Source: Aspidiotus rigidus (Eukaryota > Arthropoda > Insecta > Hemiptera > Diaspididae). From it: a stretch of DNA of 64,000 nt. The first letter of the stretch is position 1. Every line of letters begins with the position of its first letter. Positions 1 through 11,300 of this stretch are shown piece after piece. The stretch lies in the NCBI GenBank assembly GCA_035079385.1, contig JAVHKY010000046.1, positions 2,046,001 through 2,110,000 on the forward strand, in the 5' to 3' direction. The notes under the pieces were generated by a model. That model saw only the letters and a program-made list of their open reading frames with translations, was not told where the DNA came from and did no database searches. The position numbers and the translations under genes are program-made.

Positions 1-60
1 TGAATTTTTCCCTGTTATTCCATCAATGAAGTAATAGTAGTGTGTTATTATCACGACTCA

Positions 61-160
61 CACACTCGCACCAATCGTCCAAAAGATACAGTTTGCCTGA
101 TCGTCGATTTGGATGTACGTTAATTGGTTAATTTAACTTTGTACGGCAGAAATTGGCTAT
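61..160 (+). repeat. Dispersed repeat, copy of a family also near 33590, 52350 and 53720
   Basis: The string from atcgtccaaaagatacag to gactttgtacggcagaa recurs with a few changes at about 33590-33665, in part at 52345-52420 and 53715-53765, and weakly at 29790. At 33590 it lies directly before a Helitron-like coding fragment, so it may be the flank of a Helitron family. That assignment is inference; the repetition is seen directly. Confidence 0.5.
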
Positions 161-279
161 CGAGAAGAAACGCTACGTTCCGCAACAACGCGCTACGAAT
201 TTCATGCGAATACGAAAAGTTGAGACGTCCTATCGAAAAACTGAGAACGGCATTGAATTCAGCGTTCAAAATTCATTGA

Positions 280-600
280 AAATTAGATAATTATTTTAGC
301 TCAGCAATTTTCAAAAAGTTTGAATTTGTTGGGTAGTGTAATTCAAAGAGCGAACAATTTTCTATTTTTTGAAGCTCATTTCAGCAAACGAGAGCAGTTG
401 TCATTGGTTGAAAATTAAAAACCAGATAGGGAATAAAGTGCGGTACAACCTCACCGCACTCTCGAACACCAAAACGTCTGTCGCGAGGGAAACCACTGCG
501 CTGTTATCATATTCTACATTTCGGTCTTGTATAGAGTGGGCTGTGGACAAACACTTCAAGCGAAAAGTGAGCAGAGCCAGGGTAAAACCGAGTGAAAATC
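280..600 (-). repeat. Fragment related to the internal part of the MITE at 32190-32563
   Basis: Bases around 400-480 (ggttgaaaattaaaaacc ... gtgcggtacaacctcaccgc) are the reverse complement, with differences, of about 32280-32345. The part around 300-365 also resembles 7245-7315, next to a foldback element. The 104-codon open frame at 369-683 is therefore most likely repeat sequence and not a gene. No terminal repeats were found here, so this looks like a truncated copy. Confidence 0.45.
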
Positions 601-803
601 ATCAGTTGGGTATTTGGGGTATACATCCGTCAGAACGCACCTTTCTTGACATCATTCTTATGTTGGGAGAGTCTTGCCTTTAAAGCTTGACGGGTTTCTC
701 CTACATAAGAACCGGGACAACCAGAACAGGGAACAGAATATATACAACACCAGACCTTTGGTCCATAGAGGTTTTATCTTCAGTATGGGAAAATAAGTTT
801 TAA

Positions 804-1300
804 CAGGGAACCTGTTTTATGGGGGGTTATTTGAGAAATCTGCCGTGCGCCGTGCGCCGTCCGCCGTCCAGCGAAAAACTTGGAAAAATTTCGACTCTCG
901 AGCTGTATATGATAGAAGGGGGACTTAGAAAAATTTCGACTCTCGAGCCATATATGATAGGAGAGGGACTTGGAAAAATTTCGACTCTCGAGCCATATAT
1001 GATAGAAGGGGGACTTAGAAAAATTTCGACTCTCGAGCCATATATGATAGGAGAGGGACTTGGAAAAATTTCGACTCTCGAGCCATATATGATAGGAGAG
1101 GGACTTAGAAAAATTTCGACTCTCGAGCCATATATGATAGGAGGGGGACTTAGAAAAATTTCGACTCTCGAGCTATATATGATAGGAGGGGTTCTCCAAA
1201 TCTAGGCTTCCTTGAATTTTCAATACCAAATCTCATTCGAATCATAAAACAGGTTCCCTGCGTTCCTCGTTTAACTTCGTTAAGGAAGCCGTCATTTTTA
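804..1300 (+). repeat. Dispersed element with an internal 45-bp minisatellite (copy 1)
   Basis: It opens with cagggaacctgttttat (804-820) and carries the inverted copy ataaaacaggttccctg at 1244-1260. The segment after it (cgttcctcgtttaac...) is shared with other copies. Between the two lies a tandem array (about 875-1195) of a 45-bp unit built on aaaaatttcgactctcgagc and atatatgatagga. Because 45 is a multiple of three and no stop falls in the unit, the array reads open with a 15-residue period (KISTLEPYMIGEGLG-like). Related copies are at 13023-13460 and 62785-63111, with a decayed one at 20690-21260. No protein function is inferred; the open frame is probably a by-product of the unit length. 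Confidence 0.7.
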
Positions 1301-1309
1301 TCTCCTGGT

Positions 1310-2640
1310 GTTGTAAACGACGTCAAGAACCAAAATGATCATTTCAATACCGGACACACATTAAATTTGAAGAAAACTGTAATTATAGGCAGAACTGATA
1401 ATGATAAGAAAAGAAAGATTTTAGAAAAATTGAATATTATCAAGAATCCAAATAGCATCAACTTTAAAAGAGTAGCTAATTAAAAGTCTACGCCACGACT
1501 GTACGTGATTCATCTCCGTCAACCTAATCTGGTACGCACTAGCCATTTCTTTTACACTTTGTTTAGCTCGTAATCTGCCTTATTATAGTTCAACACTGAG
1601 GATGAATGTGAAAGTCGATAATTAGGTATTGTTCACAATGACTACATATTTTGAATAATACCCAAAGAAGGCAGTTGAAGTTGATCATTCAAATATCCTT
1701 ATCAATATTAACTAGGGTTTGTTTACATTAATTACCTAATGATTTTTAATAATTAATAGCAATACGTAGTGAATATTGATTGTGTACAACCTATTTCCAA
1801 TTTATTATGTTTTCAAAAAATGTTTAAAAATACGAAATAAAACGAAAAAAAAAAAAAAAGAATTCTTCCGAAAGAAAGGTGGTAAGCTTTGTGACTCATA
1901 ATACAATGAAGAAGAAAATTCTACAGAGACGTATGCATTTTTTAGACAAATGAAAGTGCACGTAAGTTACAGTCTGCGACAAAGTGTGATTTTGTTTTAT
2001 TTGTAATCTATGCAGCAAGTCCGCACACAATTTTTTTTTAATGATGTGTGACCTGAGCATTCATCCTCTTCTATCTGAAATCTCGTCAGTATCCGTTGAT
2101 TACCTTTCGATTGTTTGTCTTGCTTTCTACTAGTTAATTTTCTGAAATGGAAGGAAACAAGAATAGTGAGTTCAAATTAATTTTTAATAAAAAAAAGTGA
2201 AAGAGCTAAGTTTTGCTTGTAGTAGTGCATTGTTCGACTCTGAGGAATACGCAAAACACATGATGTGCTAATGGTAGATGGCACAAAGAAACTGATTTTA
2301 CTTGTTTCATATATTCAGTTTTACTAATGTAATTAATAGCTGAAAATTTTTCTCTTACCCTTTGAGTACGTCCATTTTATGTTTTCAACTTGCACTACGC
2401 GCTGCCAGTAGTTGTAAATAATCACTAGGTTATGTTAATAAATACTAAGGTAAATACTAATAAAAATATTTGATTATCAACTTTGATTAAAACAGCACGT
2501 TAATGTAAACAATGACTAGTCATTAATTATCAACTATGACTGAATTATCAACTTTCACTGTAGGTAACAAATACAACGCATTCAAAACGTTGGTCAAAAT
2601 CTAAGTGTATTTTCTTTTATGAAAGGCAGTGCCAAATTAA
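1310..2640. other. Intergenic, no gene seen; AT-rich repeat-like sequence
   Basis: There is no coding frame of note. Motifs of the form gtgaaagt(c/t)gataatt near 1609 and their inverted form near 2545-2560 suggest the ends of a decayed element spanning about 1600-2570, but the arms are short and imperfect. A 15-base A run lies near 1845. Confidence 0.35.
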
Positions 2641-2663
2641 ATTTTAGTATTTTTCCACATTAC

Positions 2664-2770
2664 CGTATCCGCGCGAGTATAACACGCACACGCATATAAC
2701 ACGCAGAAAGATTTGAGAAATGCACTTAGAGAATTTTTCTTTGGTTGCGAATATAACACGCACTATGAGA
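2664..2770 (+). repeat. End fragment of the pogo-like element family seen at 45438-46229
   Basis: The string accgtatccgcgcgagtata followed by repeated ataacacgca motifs matches the TIR region of the 45438-46229 element. Only one end is recognisable here, so this is a fragment or a diverged copy. Confidence 0.45.
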
Positions 2771-3151
2771 TATGATCGAAAGAGTAAAATAGGAGCAAAA
2801 GTGGCGTTTTGAGTCACTCAAGCCGCTCGCTCCTTATCTTAGAAGATATTTTTTTGAATACTGCACTACAAAAGAACGGTTTATCGGCTCGTCTAGGAAA
2901 AGCCCCACAGTATGAGCAAAAGCGACGTTCTGAGTGACGAGTTCAGCCTCCTGACTGCAAAAATAGAGCAAGGGACAGAAAAAGTGAAGACAACGAGAAA
3001 AGCCAGCACAAGTTCTTAAAACGTATCAGAAAAATGGACTTTTGTAGCATGGTAAAGCATAAAGAACAATGTTGTTTTGGTTACTCCTTAATCGTCGCCC
3101 ATACGCTGCGATTCTTTATAAATTGATGAACATTACAAGAACACAAACTTT
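2771..3151. repeat. Dispersed repeat shared with 7640-7760
   Basis: Two stretches (about 2780-2860 and 2910-2960) of the form gagcaaaagcgacgttctgagtgacgag... resemble 7655-7760, where the same motifs (gcgacgttttgaatgacgag, ctcgcttcttgtcttggaag) occur. No gene is seen in this interval. Confidence 0.35.
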
Positions 3152-4763
3152 GGTGCTCCTTTAGTATGCGGTCTACCGCTGAAAGATGACTTCAGTGGTC
3201 TACCACTACCAAGGGTGCGGTCTACCTTCAACACGCGCATGTAGGCTGCGTACAATCAAGCGGTAGGGTATAGTGATGAGAGTAGGTAGCTTATCGCAGG
3301 TAATCACTACTTGTTAGTACAGGACTTCAGTAACTGATGAGTAATGAAAAATCTCTGACGAACCGAAACACTTTATCATATTTTCTCGATGAAACAAGTA
3401 AATGAAAACATCTTTAGCCAGTGAGGGAGAAGAATAAATGAATTGTATATCGTTGACGTTGCACGTGCGATACCAGAATGTTGCTACGCGAGTTTTATCT
3501 TACTATCAATTCAGACGAACGAGCAGTCGCGTTTCTGCGTGATTTTGATTTATTGGACGAAGTCGACGATATTCCTCCGTGTGTTAAATGTGGTTCAGAA
3601 ATGGTCGCAGGTCGCAAAAGAGACCGTGGTGGTGATTTCCGTCCCGTAATTAGATGTAGGAAGAAGGGATGTCAAACGACAAGGTCTGTTCGACAGGGAA
3701 ACAGATTCTTCCATTATACAGACCTTAATGGACGAGTGAATTGTAAGTTGTAACTCTACGAAATCCTGGAAACTGGTCATCTACTTTGTCATGGAAATAC
3801 CTGCAGGGACAACTGTAACTTTGACGAGTAAAAGTTCAGCGACGGTGAACGATTGGTACAGTATGTGCAGGGAGGTCTGCAGCAGCGCGTTACGATCTCG
3901 TCCTCAAATGATAGGTACGCCCGATGATCCCATTCAAATAGACGAATCAAGATTTGCAGGGAAGAGGAAGTATCACAGGGGTCGTATGTTGCAAGGGGAT
4001 GTGGACGCCGAGTCAGAGGACAGCGTTGTGGAGGTCAGCAATCTGAAGAATCATGGCCAACGCATTGATGGCCCCTGGGTGTTTGGTTTGAGGAAAGGCA
4101 ACGACTGGCGATATTTTTGGGTCTCACGACGCGACAGCGCCACACTCATCCCCATAATCCAACGAGAATGTGCTCCAGGGTCCGTCATTCACTCGGATGA
4201 GTGGGCTTCGTACCGTTGCCTTTCCTCTCTTGGGTATCAGCATGAAACTGTGAATCACCAAACAAACTTCGTGAACCCCAACTTCGGCGCGCATACTCAA
4301 AGCATAGAGCGGTCGTGGCTGGATGCAAAAGTTAAGATACTAAAAAAAATGCGTGGGGTGCCTCAGGCAAATCTGCAAAGTCACCTCGATCACGTTTGTT
4401 GGCACGCAATGCACAAAAGTGAAAGTGAAATTTTTTTAGCTTTTTTACGCGAGGTGCGTAATGTTTACCGATGAAATTTTTTTGAATAATTCCGACAATT
4501 GTACTACTATGTGTTCATTTTTTGCATAATTTCGACAATCATACTATTATGTGCTCATTTTTTCACTAATTTCGACAATCGTACTATTACGTGCTCATTT
4601 TGACAATACATTGAAACATGAATATGTGTACGTCTTTTCCACTTTTTTCCCCTTCGCATAAAATTAGGTAGACCGCATACTGAAATCATAATTTCAGGTA
4701 GACCGCATACTAAAATCTAAATATCGCTTCTTTCAGCGGTAGACCGCATACTAAAGGAGCACC
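3152..4763 (+). mobile_element. Merlin-superfamily DNA transposon, near complete (1612 bp)
   Basis: The termini are perfect 35-bp inverted repeats (3152-3186 and 4729-4763, beginning ggtgctcctttagtatgcgg). They are flanked by an exact 8-bp target-site duplication, caaacttt, at 3144-3151 and 4764-4771. Subterminal repeats of the motif ggtagaccgcatact lie inside the right end. The cargo is an ISXO2/IS1016-type transposase gene on the plus strand. TIRs, an 8-9 bp duplication and an IS1016-like transposase are the known hallmarks of Merlin. The perfect TIRs and exact duplication point to a fairly recent insertion, though the gene is disrupted. Confidence 0.93.
3478..4474 (+). pseudogene. Merlin transposase (ISXO2/IS1016-like DDE), disrupted
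   Basis: This encodes a cut-and-paste transposase in two open segments. Segment one (3478-3753) has an N-terminal zinc ribbon with Cys at residues 35, 38, 60 and 65. Segment two (3791-4474) holds the catalytic core. Its candidate triad is D51 in QIDESRF, D136 in VIHSDEWASY and E173 in HTQSIERSWLDAK, followed by the conserved tail ending in REVRNVYR. Segment one stops at an in-frame TAA (3751-3753). The reading then continues about one base out of register, because segment two lies in the +1 frame. The stop plus a frameshift near 3770 suggest a recent pseudogene. An alternative is a roughly 60-bp intron from the gtaagt at about 3742 to ctgcag near 3802, which would remove both lesions; I think this less likely because related transposases appear to have conserved residues there. 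Family assignment is confident; activity is doubtful. Confidence 0.88.
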
Positions 4764-4771
4764 CAAACTTT

Positions 4772-5970
4772 TTAGAAACAAACGTATATTATTACAATCT
4801 AGGTGCTTTGTAATAAATGAAAATTCTGTTTTGGTTCCTCACTTCTTTCATCTTTAAAATATTCAACGATTTCTAGAACACCATACTTTTCTTATGGGGA
4901 AGTACGTTCAGAGAACAATAGTTCACTATCGCATCGGTGTGAATAACTCCACTGCCGGCTACATAGAAGATAACCGGCAACATCATTGTACGCATTCGGA
5001 CTTCACAGCAAAAGAGTCGCCGTAGGGTGCAATGTTTGGAAGCTTGGCCCAAGAAGTTGATTGTTTTATTGAATCAAAATACTTCCTTCTGGAAAGAACG
5101 AAATTTTCAAACTCAAGAGAAATTCAAGACCGTGATACTATCGAGCCAAAAATCATGATGTCTTCTGGTAACCTTTACAAATAATAACAATCCTCAAGCT
5201 TTTTCAGAACTTATAACTCAAGTTACTAGCGATTTTCTCGACTCAATTTTCCACGTCTAATAAAATTAATGTAGGCAAAACAGCGCCTTAGCAAAACGCA
5301 TTCTCACCATTACAACTACTACACACATTATACGTGTAGCGATACTAGCGCACCATCGCATCGCTCTGTCAAGTACAAATAAATAATAAAAAAATTTGAA
5401 ACACCGGTTTTGTGTTGCGTAGTTGCTGAATTACTGTTGCTTGTTGCGCGTTACGCGTTACCAAACCGAGCACTTGAGCTCGAAGTCGAACTAGTCGAAC
5501 GGCGCCAAATCTAGGAATTTCAAAGCAGGCCTCCCAAAATTTGTCCGGCCCCCATGTTTTTCGAGCATTAAAGATCTTTTTTCTTATTCTCAGTTATAGT
5601 ATTTACTATAAAATTTGATTTGTATAGTTTAGTTTAGTATATCTAATGCTAATTGTTTACATGTCTTCAAGTGATTGCTCACAGTGCGAAAATTAATTTA
5701 TTGGAATTAATAAAAATTTTTTTGTTCAAATTGAAAAAAAAAAAAAAAAAAATGAAAATTGAAAGAGAGCAGGTGAATTAGAATACAAAACTTCCAAATT
5801 TCAATATAATATCATATATAATACATCATCGCATAATCTTTTTCCTAGATTTCTATTCGGCTATTCGGCAAAGGCTACAATGACCTTTTCAAACGAAAGT
5901 GTGCGCATGAAATCACTATTCAAACTTAATCACAAAAGCGCGACCAGCTTGTTTTCTCTCAATTTTTCTA
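4772..5970. other. Intergenic, no gene recognised
   Basis: AT-rich sequence with an 18-base A run near 5735. No coding frame or terminal-repeat pair was recognised. Confidence 0.4.
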
Positions 5971-5974
5971 GTCT

Positions 5975-6085
5975 TCAAAAGTACACCTTGTAACGCTTCA
6001 TCCTTTTCTTTGGCTCTTGTTTTCTTTTCTCGCTCCCGGATTTATAAATTTGTGGCCTGGTATGCTTACCACCGTTGCCTGACAT
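5975..6085 (-). pseudogene. Possible N-terminal fragment of a ZMYM1-like/hAT transposase
   Basis: A short minus-strand frame (36 codons) begins with an ATG and contains a basic stretch, KSGSEKRKQEPKKRMKR. This resembles the N-terminal lysine-rich start of hAT-type transposases related to zinc finger MYM-type 1. In the neighbouring frame the sequence continues as AKEKDEALQGVLLKTRKI, which suggests a frameshift. The match is short and based on family memory only, so confidence is low. It could equally be chance basic sequence. Confidence 0.25.
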
Positions 6086-6292
6086 AATCACAATTCCACA
6101 AATATACCGAAAAACACCAATGTAGTAATGATGAACAATTTTTATATCGAGCAATTAGAAGGAAATGATTAAAATTTAGCGTACTCATCTCACACCAACT
6201 GGAATTTTCTTTCTCGCATTGTACAATAATCCAACTTTGATATAACTTGTAACTTGTCAACGTATCAATGAAATCAAAAAGTTTAGTACAAT

Positions 6293-6295
<3 letters not shown>

Positions 6296-6334
<39 letters not shown>
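6296..6334. repeat. (TA)n microsatellite
   Basis: About 39 bases of alternating T and A. Confidence 0.95.
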
Positions 6335-6339
<5 letters not shown>

Positions 6340-6942
6340 TTTTGCTTGAGTGTGATTTATCGGCCCAGGAAAAATAGTTAGCCGCACTGGAAAAAGAAGC
6401 CGTTAACCCCGGATTAGTAATAGTTGAACGACATAACAAATTTTCAACAGAAAAAGAAAAATCAAAACAGGAAGGAAAGTTCTAAAACGTTATTTAATGT
6501 AAAAAAAAAAAAAAAAAAAAAAAACAGGAAAATAAGTTCTCAGCGACATTTCAATTCACACAGGAATCGGGTGACCGGGAAATAAGAACAAAATAACGGT
6601 ACATAAAAAATATCATTGCACTAGTAAGGCTTTTTTAGCTTTAGCTGGGCGTCCACGCTTCAATTTTTAGCCTAGTAGAATGCATTTTGTCACTTGTGGC
6701 ACATGCACCAATTTCAATTTAATCTTTTGCACAGATTCTTCTTTAAGAAAAACGGACAAGTACAAGATATTGCGTCATCAGACCTGATTTCGATTTTCCA
6801 AAATGTGCACCACGATTTGTACTCGTCGAAGCTCTTCTATTTACGGTTCTACCCTTCTGATATTATTTAATAGAGTTCATAATATTATTAATATAAATTA
6901 CGAAGTCGCACCTATATTATGGAAAACAGAACAGAAAAATTG

Positions 6943-7246
6943 GAGATAGGTTGTAGCTAGAAGTATTTTTTGTGCTGATTTCAGTACCGTTTTCCGTTTT
7001 TTGTTAGGAGATCGCATTTTCTTGTTATCACTTTGTTTAGTTGCGGCGTATCGTCGCGAGACGAAGCGTTCCTTATCGAGCGTTGATACTGCTATCGTTG
7101 ATCGAAGCTCGATAAAGAACGCTTCGTCTCACGACGATGCGCGGCAACTAAACAAACTGATAACAAGAAAACGCGACCTCCTATCAAAAAACGTAAAATG
7201 GTACTGAAATCAGCGCAAAAAATACTTTTAGATCCAACCTATCTCA
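6943..7246. repeat. Foldback element, about 150-bp inverted arms
   Basis: The arm from ggagatagg (6943) to tccttatcgagc (about 7080) is repeated in reverse complement from gctcgataaagaa (about 7106) to cctatctc (7246), with few mismatches. The loop is only about 25 bp. The arms include the strings gttatcactttgtttagttg and its complement caactaaacaaactgataac. The 68-codon open frame at 7001-7207 is an artefact of this palindrome. Confidence 0.85.
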
Positions 7247-7639
7247 CTTCGGCAATTTTCAAAAAATTTTTAATTGTTGTCTAGTGTAATTATACGCATG
7301 TACGAGTAATTTTCTGTGGTAAAGAAAAATTTTCATGTTCAGTAGCCTTGAAATGACATGACGTGTCCGCGTCATCCCGCGATTCAATCTTCAAAAGACG
7401 TGATCTCAGAATTATTTCCCGTACTGGAGTTTCCTGTTCAAAAACTCTTTCGATGGCGTGCATTTTATTAACCCCGCCCTAGATGTCCAAAACTTTCGCT
7501 ACCGAGGGCGGTATACACGCCACGGTCAATAAAAATGATCATTGTTCAGTTTTGTATCATCAACAAAGAACGTAGGTATACACAGAAAACCGCCATTATA
7601 GTGACGAGGAGGAATAGAATAATTGCGTCAATAAAATAT

Positions 7640-8040
7640 GGTATATTTTGAGCCAAGGAGCGAAAGCGACGTTTTGAATGACGAGTTCGGCGTGTCGCGA
7701 AGCGAGCCGAACGAGTCAATCAAGTCGCTCGCTTCTTGTCTTGGAAGATGTTTCTTAAAACGAACATTGCATTGCGAGGGTACTTTCTGTGTGCTGTTTT
7801 TTAGAAGTGAGGGCGTTCGTTCCGCAGCATTCTGCGAGCGGACGGAAAAGTAAAATTAAGCGGACAGAAAAAGTGAATTGAACGGACAGAGAAGTGACTT
7901 TTGACGTCATACTACATAAGAAATTGCGCAAAACTCGTTTTCTTAGCCTCCAGCAAACCCGCCTGCAAACGAACGCTTTCGCTCCTGAAAAAAGCACGCA
8001 AAAAGGGCACTTTCGCAGGGTGTGTTTTAAAAATGATTAT
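7640..8040. repeat. Repeat-like sequence shared with 2771-3000; no gene seen
   Basis: Contains degenerate copies of the gagcgaaagcgacgtttt / ctcgcttcttgtcttgg motif pair. The open frames here on both strands do not resemble any protein family I recognise. Confidence 0.3.
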
Positions 8041-8340
8041 GTTGTTGAAAATTCAAAATAGTGGAAACTTTCAGTGACGGTTCATCATTTCCATGGACTT
8101 GGATTGGTTGATTTTTTCATGTACATTATCAATTTTTATTGACTACCTTACCACTCTTTACGCGTTTTACATCAGCGCATCAGGTACATTGAAAATAAAA
8201 AATTGATCACTGATTGAAGTGACAACAAAAACGACAAAAATGATGTCTTCTTGTACCGATACATGCATACTACATAAGTATAGTGAAAAATTATTTTTTA
8301 AAAGTACCGTAATAAATAAAAATTGATATCAACGTCTTAC

Positions 8341-11300
8341 CAAGACACGCCAGTATTTTCTCCACGTCGCCTGTTTTCGCAGCACAGTACATGGTACGAT
8401 ACGTGCACCTGTAAAACGATCGGTCAGTTTATATAGGATGTCGGTCATGCACGGAAATGATTCAGGGATGTGAATGTTGTTGTTGATGATCAAACGGACA
8501 TTGATACAAACTTTTGAGCAACGTTATCGGCGATGGAGGATAAACCACTGGCTAAAAGTAAATTCAATTTGCCTCCATCAATGGCGGCGATTGGTAATCC
8601 TTCAGATGTTATTTCCTTGCCAGAAGGTAAAGTATAGGATCGCGAAGATATGATCGGAGGCGATGCTGAGCGTCGTGAAGAATATCGTAATGAAGTTACG
8701 CTTCCTTGAAGAGTCATTTTTGCGCAAGGTCTATCAACAAAAAGGGCAGTCGAATTTTACCGTTTCGTAAAAAAAATTTACAGTTTGAGAATTTGAGCAC
8801 GCAATATGAAACCGTTGTGGAATGACTTCAAATACGTTTCTGTAAAATGAGTTTGGCCTCATCATGACGAAATCAAGCTTGCTTAACCAGATAAAATACC
8901 ATGCTCGATTACCACTTTATTCTATTTTTGATCAATACTTATCAACCGTCAGCGACTAGCGAATATGAGCACGAAAGAATATTTTATGATGAATCTACTA
9001 CACGAGCTATTTTAATTTACTCACTTTCTTCAATATTCTAGTCTAAATCAGCGGTTCTCAAACTATAGGTCGGAAGAATTACAAAGTGGGTCGCGAAAAA
9101 TTTCAAAAATATTCAAATAGAATTCAAAAAGTGGAAAGAATACGTCAATGAAATGAAATGAAGGGTACCTACACGGAAAAAAGTCGTAGTTCTACATTTC
9201 ACTCTTTTGCTACTGACATGGTTTCGCACAAAGAATATGTGTAGACATAATTTTAGCGCAAAACCATATCAATTGCCAAAGACCGGAACGTAGAACTACG
9301 ACTTTTTGACGAGTTTTTGCGCGAAAATTTATATGTGATATTCCCTCTTTTTTCCGTATGCCCTTCAAATGATAAAATATACTCCTAAAAATTTCTAATT
9401 TTAAGGTGGATGCGCCTGCCATCATATAACTAAGTTTAGAAAACAAGGCCATTGCTCCCACATCCCTATCTATTAGTAAGAACCATACCACCTCACATTT
9501 ATAAATTATGAAAATAATACAGTACATCACATTTATGTCGTATTTCGTATATCCATTCACTACTTTCTTTTCAGTAAGGAGAAAGGGGGTCGCCAAAAAT
9601 AAGCCAATTTTAAGATTGGGTCGTCATCCACAAAAGTTTGAGAACCGCTGGTCTAAATCGTTAACAGTTGGGGAAAAAAATTACGAAATATGAAATTAAG
9701 ATTCCGGAAAATCTGCGATCCCTGATCCTCCTAAGAATTAGGTTTTTTAATACACATGTATAGAAAACGCGCTTTTTTAGATCATTTTCGTGGTCTGAAA
9801 CTTCTTTCTTGCAGATGTGATAAAAGAGCAGACCGAAAAGTAGTTTACAGAACACTAACAAGTTTGCAGAAATGGTGTTTTGCAAAGTACTGCTTTTCAG
9901 TGCACTTATATTGAAAACGACAAGGCTGAAGTGAGTTTGCAGATCTCGCACGAATGCGAATAGTTTTTTTTCCTTAAGACGAAATTAGGATTTGATCAAA
10001 TAGGGTGAAGACGTATTCAACGAGAAGTATTTCTTGATTTATACATGTGTATATTCGCCTATAACGCATTCGGTTTTACCGACTTTTTGACTGAAAAGTC
10101 AGGTATTGATCCCGACACACACTTTTGGCTGATAAGCCCGGGAATAAATTTTCTCGACGTTTTATATGTCCTAGAGCACTGTGAAACTAATAAAAAATGT
10201 TCTAACGTAGCCAAATAAATAAAGATCATGTTTCACGTCTGTCATAGTTCAAAATATATATCTAGTATGCAATAACGAATAATTTAGTGTTGTGATGAGG
10301 TTGTTCCGTTCGTTTGCCCTCCTTCTTGATCTAGGATAATTTTAGTATACTGTATATTAGGTCTGGGTTTCACAGCCTTTTTTAGATGGGGGGCTCACTT
10401 CTTTGTTTAGTATAAGTCTTATTTAGAGCTAGTATAAAGCTGGTATAAGCCTAGTATACCAGTACCACGTTTACGTCGCATTTGCAAAACACCGCCCGTT
10501 CTCCGTAATGGAGTAGGTGCGGATTGCGTATGCATTTAATTTTGTTTCCTCCAACACCGCAATCCACCCTTTCGGGTACAACTTCAGTGAAGGAAGAATC
10601 GGTATACCAGTACCAGGATAATTCTAGTTTAGAATGTACGGTAAAACCTGTTTAAGCCGGAACGCTTTCGGACTGAAGATTTTTTTCGTTTTAGCAGGTT
10701 TCCGTTATTATTCAGGTTGACCAAAAAAAAAGAAAGAAAGAAAAAAAGATGAAACGCATTGAATGAAGAGAAAAATTATTATTTTTGGAAGTACAACGAT
10801 AACAATGATTGCTTTGTACGATTTTCTATAGCTAATTGACTTATCATAGCTTCGACGTCTACCGAAGTAGCTAGAATATCGGTGCTATTTTTCAAAGCAG
10901 CAAATTTTTGTAGTTCTTTCACGGCTGCCATACATTCGGGGAAAGTCTTAACCTTATTTTCTTCGTTTTCAGCTTCTTCTTCTTCCTCGTCTTCTCCGTA
11001 AGGGAGTAGGTGCGGGTTGCGTATGCATTTAATTTTATTTCCTCCAACACCGGAATCCACTCTTTCGGGTATAACTTCGGTGAAGGAAGAATCGGTATAC
11101 CAGTACCAGCATAATTCTAGTTTCGAATATATGTATAAGTCTAGTTTAGAATATTGAAAGCTATTAGCTTTTTCCTATGCCTGTAGTATAAAAGAGGTCT
11201 AGACCTAGTATGAAGCTAGTATAAATAGCTTAGCTGCCAGTATACGGATACTGTAAGCTAGGAATGTGGCCTAGTATACTAAGCGAGTATACTGTATATT

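Noticed and set aside
819..1205. 128-residue repeat protein as a real gene
   Set aside because: The frame starts in the dispersed element and owes its openness to a 45-bp unit. No conserved flanking coding sequence was seen. Kept as a repeat with a note.
7001..7207. 68-codon open frame as a small gene
   Set aside because: It lies wholly inside the near-perfect palindrome at 6943-7246; both arms give open frames by symmetry.
1..8340. Remaining Ehmt ankyrin, pre-SET and SET exons
   Set aside because: I looked on the minus strand for ankyrin-like (PLHxAA) and SET-like (RFINH, ELxFDY) coding stretches and saw none. They probably lie beyond base 1, but short exons could have been missed.
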